From the NCBI GenBank assembly GCA_009846005.1, contig VXYL01000019.1:1-62326 (forward strand): a stretch of DNA of 62,326 bases, written 5' to 3'. Position 1 is the stretch's first letter; each line of letters starts with the position of its first letter. Below, in pieces: positions 45,623 to 53,852 of this stretch. This stretch comes from Gammaproteobacteria bacterium (GTDB lineage Bacteria; Pseudomonadota; Gammaproteobacteria; Pseudomonadales; Azotimanducaceae). A program made the translations under genes and the position numbers. The notes beneath the pieces were generated by a model. The model made no database searches, was not told the origin of the DNA, and saw nothing but the letters and a program-made list of their open reading frames with translations.

Positions 45623-47856
45623 GCCCGGCCGGCCGTGGACGAGGATCCATCGCGTACTGGAGCTTGCTGTGCGTTGCGGCCTTGCCAGCCTTTCCCGGGA
45701 GCGAGTCGATGGCCGCGGAACATCCGCGGCTACTGTTGGTGGCGGATGAGATTCGGCAACTCAGGAACCAATGGCCGCAGTCGACGTTGTTTTCGGCGGC
45801 CATCGAACGGGCGAGGTCGCGCATCGATGGGCTCGTGGCCGGTCCCCCGGAGGTGCCGCTGCCCAAGGATCCCGGCGGTGGTTACACCCATGAACGCCAC
45901 AAGGCGAACGGCATCGTCGTCGCCCAGGCGGGGGCGCTGTACCAGTGGACAGGGGAGTCCGCGTACGCCGATTTGGTCCGGCAGCTCCTGCTCGCCTATG
46001 CCGGTATGTACCCCGAGTTGGATTTGCATCCCGAACGCAAGGAACAATCCCCCGGGCGGTTGTTCTGGCAGAGCCTGAACGAGTCCGTCTTTCTCACCTA
46101 CGCCATCCAAGGCTACGACGCGATCCACGCCACGCTCGACGCTCAGGATCGCGAGCGCATCGAGGCGCGGCTGTTCCGCCCGATGGCTGACTTCCTGTCG
46201 GTGGAGTCGCCGCAGGTGTTCGATCGGATCCACAACCACGGCACGTGGGCGACGGCGGCGGTCGGCATGACCGGCTACGTTCTCGACGACGACGATCTCG
46301 TCGAAATGGCGCTCATGGGTACCGCGAGAGACGGCAAGGCAGGATTCCTGGCGCAGTTGCGGCAGTTGTTCTCGCCGGACGGCTACTACCTCGAGGGGCC
46401 GTACTACCAACGCTATGCGCTCATGCCCTTCGTGCTGTTCGCCAAGGCCATCGAGCACAACGAGCCGGAACGCGAGATATTCGAATACCGATCCGGGATC
46501 GTCGCGAAGGCGATCCGCACCACCGTGCAACTCAGCTACGCAGGACTGTTCTTCCCGATCAACGACGCCATCCGCGACAAGGGGTTGGACACCGTGGAGT
46601 TGGACTACGCCATCGCCATTGCCCACGGCGTCACCGGCGACCCGGCGTTCCTTTCGCTGCTGGACGACCCATCCAACATCGTGCTGACCGCTGATGGCCT
46701 GCGCCTCGCCCTGGCGAGGGAAGCGGGGCACGCGACGCCGTTTCCGTTCGCCTCCCGGCACTTCCGCGACGGTCCTGCCGGCGGCCAGGGGGCATTGACC
46801 ATCCTGCGTACCGGCGGGGCGCTCGGTCCGGCCCTGGTGTTCAAGGCCACGTCCCACGGCATGGGTCACGGCCACTTCGACCGCCTGCACTGGATGTTCT
46901 ACGACAACGGCGCCGAGATCGTCGCGGACTACGGGGCGGCCCGTTTCCTGAACGTGCCCCAGAAGGCGGGGGGCCGCTACCTCCCGGAGAACAAGACCTG
47001 GGCCAAGCAAACCGTCGCGCACAACACGTTGGTGGTGGATGCCACCAGCCAGTTCGGTGGCGACTATAGGCAGGCGGATCGATCATGGCCAACGGGGCAC
47101 TACTACCACGTTGAAGACGACGTGCAGATCGTCTCGGCCGCTGAGAGAACCGCCTATCCCGGAACCTCGCTTCACAGGACCATGCTGTTGCTCGAGTGGC
47201 CCGGGCTGGATCACCCGTTCGTGATCGATCTACTCAAGGCACGTTCGGCAGAGGCGCATCGGTTCGACCTGCCGCTCTATTTCGCCGGGGCGCTGATCGA
47301 AACCCAGCCGGCAATCGACATGCAGGCGTCGTTGCGGCCCCTGGGCGAGGCGTACGGCTATGAGCACCTTTGGCGGCTCGGCGAGGGGCGAGGCGCCGCG
47401 GATGACAAGCTAGCTTTCACCTGGCTGAAGGACGGTCGCTTCTACACCTACAGTGTGATTGCCAATGCCGAGATAGACGTAGCGTATGTGCGTGTTGGCG
47501 CAACCGATCCGGCCTTCAATCTGCGGCCGGAGCCGGGTTTGATAATCGGGGCGGAGAATGTCCGGAATTTCGACATCGTCGCCGTGCTCGAGCCGCACGG
47601 CGAATACAACGGCGCCCGGGAATATACGATCCGAAGCGATAGCCAGGTCGCCCGACTGCAACGGTTCGATGACGAGGGCAAGGACCTGGTGGTCGTCAAG
47701 ACCAAGGACGGCGCGACGCTGGCGGTCGCGCTCTCCTACGATCCGGATCCGAACACCGCCCACGCGATCCGGACTGCAGCGGGAGAATACCGATGGCGCG
47801 GGTACCACCGGGTCTTCGGCGATGGGCACTACGAAGAGAGGAGCAACGAACGGTGA
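45619..47856 (+). CDS. PL17 oligoalginate lyase (heparinase II/III-like)
   Basis: 745 aa from a GTG overlapping the PL6 stop (GTGA); a GTG at 45610 is also in frame. A signal-like stretch comes first, then an alpha/alpha toroid with N206-H207 in DRIHNHGTW and Y263 in EGPYYQRY, spaced as in the exo-lyase Alg17C (Asn201, His202, Tyr258). The C-terminal beta domain holds the GMGHGHFDRL zinc-site histidine. It would release unsaturated monouronate from oligomers made by PL6. Confidence 0.87.
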   Translation: MSPAGRGRGSIAYWSLLCVAALPAFPGSESMAAEHPRLLLVADEIRQLRNQWPQSTLFSAAIERARSRIDGLVAGPPEVPLPKDPGGGYTHERHKANGIVVAQAGALYQWTGESAYADLVRQLLLAYAGMYPELDLHPERKEQSPGRLFWQSLNESVFLTYAIQGYDAIHATLDAQDRERIEARLFRPMADFLSVESPQVFDRIHNHGTWATAAVGMTGYVLDDDDLVEMALMGTARDGKAGFLAQLRQLFSPDGYYLEGPYYQRYALMPFVLFAKAIEHNEPEREIFEYRSGIVAKAIRTTVQLSYAGLFFPINDAIRDKGLDTVELDYAIAIAHGVTGDPAFLSLLDDPSNIVLTADGLRLALAREAGHATPFPFASRHFRDGPAGGQGALTILRTGGALGPALVFKATSHGMGHGHFDRLHWMFYDNGAEIVADYGAARFLNVPQKAGGRYLPENKTWAKQTVAHNTLVVDATSQFGGDYRQADRSWPTGHYYHVEDDVQIVSAAERTAYPGTSLHRTMLLLEWPGLDHPFVIDLLKARSAEAHRFDLPLYFAGALIETQPAIDMQASLRPLGEAYGYEHLWRLGEGRGAADDKLAFTWLKDGRFYTYSVIANAEIDVAYVRVGATDPAFNLRPEPGLIIGAENVRNFDIVAVLEPHGEYNGAREYTIRSDSQVARLQRFDDEGKDLVVVKTKDGATLAVALSYDPDPNTAHAIRTAAGEYRWRGYHRVFGDGHYEERSNER

Positions 47857-49127
47857 AGACGAAGGGATTGCGTTGGTGGGTGGTTTCCCTGGTGGCACTG
47901 GCCACGGTCATCAACTACGTCGACCGGAACGCCCTGGGGGTGATGTGGCCGGCGATTTCCGAAGAGTTGGGGATGGACAAGTGGGACTACGCGTTCATCG
48001 TCAATTGCTTCATGGTGGGGTACCTGATCGGGCAGTCGGCGTTCGGCAAGATATTCGACGCCATCGGCACACGCTTGGGATTCGTCCTCGCGATCATCGG
48101 CTGGTCGGTTGCCGTGGCGCTGCACGCGGTGGTGCGCACCGCCTTCCAGTTCAGCGTGGTCCGGTTCGCGATGGGGGTTGCGGAAGCGGGGAATTGGCCG
48201 GGGGCCACGAAGAGCAATGCCGAGTGGTTCCCCATCAGTGAACGGGCGCTGGCCCAAGGCATCTTCAACTCGGGAGCGTCTCTCGGAGCGGTGGTTTCTG
48301 CGCCGCTAGTCGCCTATCTGTACCTGGTGATCGGCTGGAAGGCCACTTTCGTGCTCCTCGGCGGATTGGGGTTCCTATGGCTGGTGCCCTGGCTCATCGT
48401 GTTCAAGTCGGGCCCGGATAGCCATCCGTGGCTCAGTGCGGAGGAGCGCGAACACATTCTCACCGGGCAGCGTGTCCCGGGGGAAGGTGGCGAGGAGTCC
48501 CTCGCGAATACCTACGCGCCGGGCTGGTTCGAGATGCTGAAACACCGCCAAAGCTGGTCGGTCATTGCATCGCGGTTCTTCCTGGATCCGGTGTGGTGGT
48601 TGTTCGTGTCGTGGTTGCCCCTCTACCTGGTCGACCAGTTCGGATTCGACATCAAACAGATCGGCCTGTTTGCCTGGGTTCCCTACGTGGGTGCCGCAAC
48701 GGGTGCCATATTCGGTGGCTGGCTCGCTCGGCATTTGCTGCAGCGCGGCTGGCACGTCGACCGAACCCGGAAAACGACCATTGCCGTTGGCGGAATACTG
48801 ATGTTTCCGGCGCTCCTCGCCACGACCTATGCGTTCACCCCACTCTTGGCGGTGCTATTGATTGCCGTGATCCTGTTCGGCTTTCAGATCGCCATTGGCA
48901 GTATCCAGACGCTGCCGAGCGATTTCTATTCGGGTGAATCCGTCGGCTCGCTCGCGGGCGTGGGGGGCACGGCGGCGGTGGTCGGTGTGATGTTCATGAA
49001 CTTCGTGATCCCCGCCGTAACCGAGACCTCCTGGGTGCCCGCCTTCGTCATCGGCGCACTCCTGGTGCCTCTCGCCCTGTTGTCGGTGTGGCTGCTGGCG
49101 CGGAAGATCGAGCCGGTGACGCCGTAA
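47853..49127 (+). CDS. MFS transporter, anion:cation symporter (hexuronate-type)
   Basis: 424 aa from a GTG overlapping the PL17 stop. About 12 transmembrane helices. The N-terminal NYVDRNALGV and the FGKIFDAIGTRLGF loop are typical of the ACS family that carries hexuronates and related acids (ExuT/GudP relatives). Its place at the end of the lyase operon suggests uptake of the unsaturated uronate (DEH) into the cytoplasm. Confidence 0.87.
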   Translation: MKTKGLRWWVVSLVALATVINYVDRNALGVMWPAISEELGMDKWDYAFIVNCFMVGYLIGQSAFGKIFDAIGTRLGFVLAIIGWSVAVALHAVVRTAFQFSVVRFAMGVAEAGNWPGATKSNAEWFPISERALAQGIFNSGASLGAVVSAPLVAYLYLVIGWKATFVLLGGLGFLWLVPWLIVFKSGPDSHPWLSAEEREHILTGQRVPGEGGEESLANTYAPGWFEMLKHRQSWSVIASRFFLDPVWWLFVSWLPLYLVDQFGFDIKQIGLFAWVPYVGAATGAIFGGWLARHLLQRGWHVDRTRKTTIAVGGILMFPALLATTYAFTPLLAVLLIAVILFGFQIAIGSIQTLPSDFYSGESVGSLAGVGGTAAVVGVMFMNFVIPAVTETSWVPAFVIGALLVPLALLSVWLLARKIEPVTP

Positions 49128-49132
49128 CGGCC

Positions 49133-49170
49133 GCCCTTGTGAGGCGGTGACCGCGCGCTCTTCGGGCGCG
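49133..49170 (+). terminator. two GC hairpins after the alginate operon
   Basis: CCGCC-CTTGTGA-GGCGG is followed by CGCGC-loop-GCGCG, beginning a few bases after the transporter stop. A short TT follows but no real T-run. It is a plausible, weak transcription end for the operon. Confidence 0.3.
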
Positions 49171-49239
49171 TTGGGGTCAGTCGTGGCGAGTCGTGGACGT
49201 CGCCCCCGCGATCGCGCGGCCTTTCGCAGCTCGTTTTGG

Positions 49240-50601
49240 TCATAACGCGACGTCGAGGATCCAATCGCGGATCAGATCGAGCACCTCGGGGGCCATCGTC
49301 TCTTCGATGCTGGCGTACTCCTCCACGAGGCCGGTCTGGGCGTGCTGGAAGAGGTGATTGAGTCCCGGGAGGCGGCGAATCGTCGCTTGCGTGTGACCGC
49401 TAGCCGCTAGCGCGGCCGCGATGGCACCCAGGTTCTGGTCGGCATCGACCTGCGGGTCCAGATCGCCGTTTAGCGCGAGTATCGGGACCTTGATCCTTTC
49501 GAGCGAGGGTCGAGGGTCGAGGCGCAGGAAGTATCGCATCCACGGACTCATGGCGGCCTCGACGGCTGCCTGGACGCGGTCGTCCTCAATGTCGATCCCG
49601 ACAATCCCGTTTACCGCCAACTGCTGAAGCGCGATATCCTCGACGCGTAGGCGCAGGTCGTCGTCAGGGAAGTCCGACACCAACGCCTCGAACAACTGAT
49701 CGAGCAACGCCAGCAACGCGATTGTGCGATCGTCGGTCAATCCCGCCGCCGCGAAAATCCGCTGATTCTGCTTTCGCATCAACTCCGCGCCCGACACGCC
49801 AGGTCCGGCAAGCAGCACGACGAAGTCGATGTCGTCTCGTTCGCCCGCCACCATGGCGGCAATAAGACCGCCTTCGCTGTGGCCAACCAGGCCGACACGG
49901 CTGAATCGGGGGTCTGCGAGCAGAAGATCCACGCATGCGGCGGCGTCGTTGGCGAAGTCCGCCGTCGTCGGCGGATGCGGATGCGGTGTGGAAGCGCCGG
50001 TCCCGGCGTCGTCAACGCGCAGCACGGCGATGCCCGACCGGCTGAGATGGTCGGCGAGCACCCAGAACGGCTTGTGATCGAAAAGCGTCTCGTCGCGATC
50101 CTGGGGGCCGCTGCCGGAGATCAGCAACACGGCGGGGAAGGGCGGATTCCCGTTGGGCACGGTCAGCGTGCCGCCGAGCGTCACCGGTCCGGCATCGATG
50201 GCGACTTCCTCGGCAGCGTAGGGGAACGGCGGTTTGGGCGCTTGGGGTCGGCCCGGTCCGGCAACCTCCACGCGTGCGAGCCGAAAACCAAACGTGACGC
50301 CGCCCTGTGAGAACTCGCCGACGAGCATGTCGTCAGCGTGCCGGCCCTTGAAGGTCGGGTTTCCGGGCACGCCGCGGATCGTGAACACCACGGACACTCC
50401 GTCTCCATCCGTCGTGACCTCTATGGGGTCGAGTGGTAGCCGGGCAGCCCCCTGTGCGGGAATGTCGATGCTCCCACGCCAATCGTCGCCATCACGAAGC
50501 AGGTCGACTTTGACAGCAAGCGACTGATTGGGTATGTCGATTTCGCCCACCCAGTGGCCGTCGATCTCGGCCGCGCACGTCGCGGCCGTTGCGAAGCTCA
50601 A
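49240..50601 (-). CDS. alpha/beta hydrolase, S33/prolyl-aminopeptidase-like serine hydrolase
   Basis: 453 aa from a TTG at 50601. The open frame continues upstream to a CTG at 50664 and would then encode a good signal peptide (LFRKPACLPRRPALTG, hydrophobic stretch, TAATCAA), so the annotated start may be too short. There is an N-terminal beta-rich domain (about 1-120), then the hydrolase with the nucleophile in VGHSEGG, an acid in LNGDLDPQVD and a histidine in GLNHLF. It is probably a periplasmic esterase or peptidase of unknown substrate. Confidence 0.8.
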   Translation of the reverse strand: MSFATAATCAAEIDGHWVGEIDIPNQSLAVKVDLLRDGDDWRGSIDIPAQGAARLPLDPIEVTTDGDGVSVVFTIRGVPGNPTFKGRHADDMLVGEFSQGGVTFGFRLARVEVAGPGRPQAPKPPFPYAAEEVAIDAGPVTLGGTLTVPNGNPPFPAVLLISGSGPQDRDETLFDHKPFWVLADHLSRSGIAVLRVDDAGTGASTPHPHPPTTADFANDAAACVDLLLADPRFSRVGLVGHSEGGLIAAMVAGERDDIDFVVLLAGPGVSGAELMRKQNQRIFAAAGLTDDRTIALLALLDQLFEALVSDFPDDDLRLRVEDIALQQLAVNGIVGIDIEDDRVQAAVEAAMSPWMRYFLRLDPRPSLERIKVPILALNGDLDPQVDADQNLGAIAAALAASGHTQATIRRLPGLNHLFQHAQTGLVEEYASIEETMAPEVLDLIRDWILDVAL

Positions 50602-50718
50602 CGTCGCGACGATCGCGCCCGTAAGGGCGGGACGCCGCGGTAGGCAGGCAGGTTTCCTGAACAGCGGGGCGGCCCTGGGGCGCTACGGTTCGTGTTCGCG
50701 GGTCGCATGATCAAAATC

Positions 50719-50739
50719 CGTAGGGGCGACCCATCCCGG
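50719..50739. repeat. dispersed repeat fragment
   Basis: CGTAGGGGCGACCCATCCCGG shares its first 12 bases with the left arm of the 15018-15083 element. No right arm is present nearby. Confidence 0.35.
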
Positions 50740-50755
50740 ACGACCTTGGTGCGCG

Positions 50756-51079
50756 TTAGCCGTCATCCTCGACAACGACAGCGGTTCCCACGGCCAGCAG
50801 TTCCGCGGCGCCGCCCATCATCATCGAGGTGGTGAATCGCGTTGCGACAACGGCGTTGCCACCCAAGGACTCGGCTTCTGTAACCATGCGGTCGAGGGCT
50901 TGTTCGCGGCTCTCGGAGATCAGCTTGGCGTACTCGTGCACTTCGCCTCCCACGATGTTGCGCAGCGTGGCGAGGATATCCTTGCCAATGTGCCGGGCGC
51001 GCACGGTGTTGCCACGCACGAGGCCCAGTGTCTTGACGATGGCCTTGCCGGGCACCGTCTCTGTCGTAACGACGATCAT
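50756..51079 (-). CDS. YbjQ/UPF0145 family protein
   Basis: 107 aa from the ATG at 51079, 3 bp after the anti-sigma gene, with GGAG upstream. It is the usual small YbjQ fold (VPGKAIVKTLGLVRGNTVRARHIGKD, then ESLGGNAVVATRFTTS). Homologues form pentamers and are called putative heavy-metal-binding proteins, but no function is proven. Its position at the end of the sigma operon suggests it is regulated with it. Confidence 0.82.
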   Translation of the reverse strand: MIVVTTETVPGKAIVKTLGLVRGNTVRARHIGKDILATLRNIVGGEVHEYAKLISESREQALDRMVTEAESLGGNAVVATRFTTSMMMGGAAELLAVGTAVVVEDDG

Positions 51080-51081
51080 TT

Positions 51082-51528
51082 TCAAATCTCCACGTCTTTG
51101 TATCTATCCGTCTTGCGGGCCTTGAGCCGCTGCCGAAGCACCGACAGGAGCAGTACGGCGAGCCCCAGGTACAACGCCCCCACCGCCCACTTCACCAGCG
51201 GCGGTTCCACATCGGCCAACAGGAATTCGTAGCCGGCGTAGCCCACCAGCACGAACACCGCGCCCACCACCAAAACCCAGCCGATACCACTGGCCGTTCG
51301 TTCAAGTGCATTGTCCATCACTTTCCTCCATTGTTCCCGGTCCTCTTGGTTCATATCGGCACGCAGTTTGCCGACCGAAGTGCTTATCGACTCGAGTTCC
51401 CGAAGCCGTGCCGTGCACTTCGAACAACCCTCGATGTGGCGATCGACGCGCTGCCGGTCCTTCTGTGTCAACTCGCCATCCAGGTAGCCGGACAGCAATT
51501 CGTCGACGCTGGCGCAGTCGTCATCCAT
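51082..51528 (-). CDS. zinc-finger anti-sigma factor with two membrane helices
   Basis: 148 aa. The N-terminal zf-HC2/ZAS domain has the HxxxCxxC motif HIEGCSKC (about 31-38). It continues through a helix to two hydrophobic segments at about 82-104 and 112-130. It would hold the ECF sigma factor at the inner membrane. Its start overlaps the sigma gene by 8 bp, the usual arrangement of a sigma/anti-sigma pair. Confidence 0.85.
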   Translation of the reverse strand: MDDDCASVDELLSGYLDGELTQKDRQRVDRHIEGCSKCTARLRELESISTSVGKLRADMNQEDREQWRKVMDNALERTASGIGWVLVVGAVFVLVGYAGYEFLLADVEPPLVKWAVGALYLGLAVLLLSVLRQRLKARKTDRYKDVEI

Positions 51529-52027
51529 AGGATCTCACCCGGTCCGCGAGGGCAGAGCGGGCCCTATGAAGGCGCGACATTACCGTGCCTGGCGGCACGT
51601 CCAGCACTTTGCCGATCTCAGCGTAGCCCAAGTCCAGGAACTCCCGAAGGATCAGGATTTCCCGGTGCTCCGGAGACAGCTGGGCGAGTTCGCGCTTCAC
51701 GATGTGCGCCATCTCGTCTGAGGCGGCAACGGCCTCCGGGTCGTCGTCCGCCTCGGCGGCGGTGTCCACAGACTCGATGTCGACCTCCGGGCGCCGACGG
51801 CGCTGCCGCATGACATCGATACACCGGTTGCGCACCACCGCTAGGAACCACGCCTTGAAGGTGCCCTTGGAGGCGTCGAACGAACGAACGTTGAGCACCG
51901 TCGCGACGGCGTCCTGCAGAACGTCGGCGGCATCGTCGGTGTTGCCGAGCAGACTCATGGCCAGCGCGTGTCCGCTTGGACCGACCTGTTCAAGCTGCAT
52001 CATCAAGTGGGCACGTCTCACCGCCAT
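51521..52027 (-). CDS. ECF-family RNA polymerase sigma factor
   Basis: 168 aa. Region 2 (DDAADVLQDAVATVL, then FKAWFLAVVRNRCID) and region 4 (LSPEHREILILREFLDLGYAEIGKVLDVPPGTVMSRLHRARSAL) are clear. An acidic linker (DTAAEADDDPEA) joins them. It is probably controlled by the overlapping anti-sigma gene. The inducing signal is unknown. Confidence 0.9.
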   Translation of the reverse strand: MAVRRAHLMMQLEQVGPSGHALAMSLLGNTDDAADVLQDAVATVLNVRSFDASKGTFKAWFLAVVRNRCIDVMRQRRRRPEVDIESVDTAAEADDDPEAVAASDEMAHIVKRELAQLSPEHREILILREFLDLGYAEIGKVLDVPPGTVMSRLHRARSALADRVRSYG

Positions 52028-52115
52028 CTCCTAGGCGCGTATACGGCGCGCTCGGCAGATTATTCCCTTCGGGAAGGCAATGGGGTAGGCGGGTCGGTTG
52101 CACCAGGGGTACCTC

Positions 52116-53852
52116 ATGCTGTATGTATGTCCATATCGCAGGGAGGCGGGTGGGAGAGCGAGGAGCGATCTGACTTTGCCGCAGTCCCATCACAATCCGA
52201 GCGTCAGACTCGATCCCCGGCGACCGCCGCCGCCAGGCTACTACGCGGCCAACCTGCTGACGGTGGTCGAGGCGATCCTCGTACGCTACCGCGACGTCCT
52301 GACCGAGGACGAGCGGCGATTCGGCGAGCGGATCCGGGCATTGACGTCCCAAGCCCTGCGGCTCTTGGCTCGGCTGGTAGGGCGTGCTGCGGCTCGCGGC
52401 GAGGGGGCGGTGCGGGAAGACACACTGGACTACCCGGAAGTCTCGGACGTATCCCGTGCACTTGCCGAACTGGCGGCGGCAGGGTTCATCGAGCGTTGTC
52501 CCCCGATGCCGGTCGAGACCGTGCTGGGGCTGCTGACCCGCGCGGAGCTGCAAAGCCTCTTCCGGGATGTCGAGGCGGTACGCAAGGGGACGAAAGCGGA
52601 TTGTCTGGCGCGTATTCTGGCGGCCATTCCGCCCGCGTTCTGCCGCTGGCGCATACGCCGCTTCGTCGGTTGGCTACGGTTTGCCGAGGCCGACCATCTC
52701 GACCTCTACCGCCTGCTCTTCTTCGGCGACCGCCATCAGGATCTGACGACCTTCGTACTCCGCGACCTAGGCGTGCATCGCTACGAGCAGGTGGACCTGT
52801 CCCGGGAGACGCGCCAGTTCCCGGACCGCGAAACCCTGGGGCGGCACCTCGATCTCGTCGCGGCGGACGACGCGATCAGGGTGCTGTTCCAGATGCCCCC
52901 CGCCGGACACGAAGGTGTCGATGGTCCGGTTCGCGACGAGGCAATCGCCGGTCTCGTTGAACGACTTTGGGCGCCACTCGACAACCGGCTGCTGGAGCGT
53001 CGGCGGAGCCGTGTCCTCAACCGCTTGGGACGAAACCTGGAGCGCCAAGGGGATTTCGATCAGGCGCTTGCCTGCTATCGACGATCAACGCTGGCGCCGG
53101 CGCGGGAACGGCGGATGCGAATCCTGCATCGCCTGGGCGATGCCGAGGGCGTGGAATGTCTGCGCACCGAAGTGCTCTCCTCGCCCTGGGCGGCGTTGGA
53201 AGCGGACTTCGCAACACGTTTCGGCCGACCGTTCCGGCGCCGCGCCGCGCCAGTCGAGGATCGCGTGATCACCGGTTCGGGTGCGGGCATCGAGGCGCAG
53301 GCGTTGGCGCATCTCACCTCGGGGGGCGGCATCGGTTGGCATTTGGAGAACCATCTCCCGATGGCGGTGTTCGCACTGGTCTACTGGTCCTGGCTGTTCG
53401 CACCGGTGGAGGGTGCGTTCGTCAACGCGTTTCAAACCGGCCCGGTCGATCTTTACTGGCCCGACTTCTTCAGATCCCGGGAAGGCATCTGCGAGAACCC
53501 ACTCGACGGTGCCGTGAAGCCGCGCCTCCGGGAGATGGCCCGAGCCAAGGCAGGGATCGCCAACCGATTGTTCAGTTGGCGCCGGTTTACGCCCGAGGTC
53601 GTCGAGGCGGTGACGGACAACATCCCGGAGTCCGACCTCCGCGCCCTTGTGGAGATCGTGTGCGAGGATCTCGCCGGAAAACGCTCCGGATTCCCGGATC
53701 TCACGGTGATCTACGGTCCCGGACGCTACGAGTTCGTGGAGGTGAAAGGGCCGGGCGACCAATTGCAGATCCACCAGCGTTTGTGGATCGAGGCCTTGCA
53801 AGCGCGCGGTCTCCCGGTGCGAGTGGTGCGCTACCGCCGGCCGGCGCAATGA
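52116..53852 (+). CDS. FAN1-like VRR-NUC nuclease
   Basis: 578 aa from the ATG at 52116; TTG starts at 52098 and 52173 are alternatives, the last with GAGGAG upstream. The N-terminus (YYAANLLTVVEAILVRYRDVLTEDE) and SAP/helical and TPR-like middle are those of bacterial FAN1 homologues. The C-terminal VRR-NUC domain has D528 in GFPDL and E542-V-K544 in FVEVKGP, with Q554. FAN1 enzymes cut 5' flaps and interstrand crosslinks. It overlaps the helicase gene by ATGA. Confidence 0.85.
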   Translation: MLYVCPYRREAGGRARSDLTLPQSHHNPSVRLDPRRPPPPGYYAANLLTVVEAILVRYRDVLTEDERRFGERIRALTSQALRLLARLVGRAAARGEGAVREDTLDYPEVSDVSRALAELAAAGFIERCPPMPVETVLGLLTRAELQSLFRDVEAVRKGTKADCLARILAAIPPAFCRWRIRRFVGWLRFAEADHLDLYRLLFFGDRHQDLTTFVLRDLGVHRYEQVDLSRETRQFPDRETLGRHLDLVAADDAIRVLFQMPPAGHEGVDGPVRDEAIAGLVERLWAPLDNRLLERRRSRVLNRLGRNLERQGDFDQALACYRRSTLAPARERRMRILHRLGDAEGVECLRTEVLSSPWAALEADFATRFGRPFRRRAAPVEDRVITGSGAGIEAQALAHLTSGGGIGWHLENHLPMAVFALVYWSWLFAPVEGAFVNAFQTGPVDLYWPDFFRSREGICENPLDGAVKPRLREMARAKAGIANRLFSWRRFTPEVVEAVTDNIPESDLRALVEIVCEDLAGKRSGFPDLTVIYGPGRYEFVEVKGPGDQLQIHQRLWIEALQARGLPVRVVRYRRPAQ

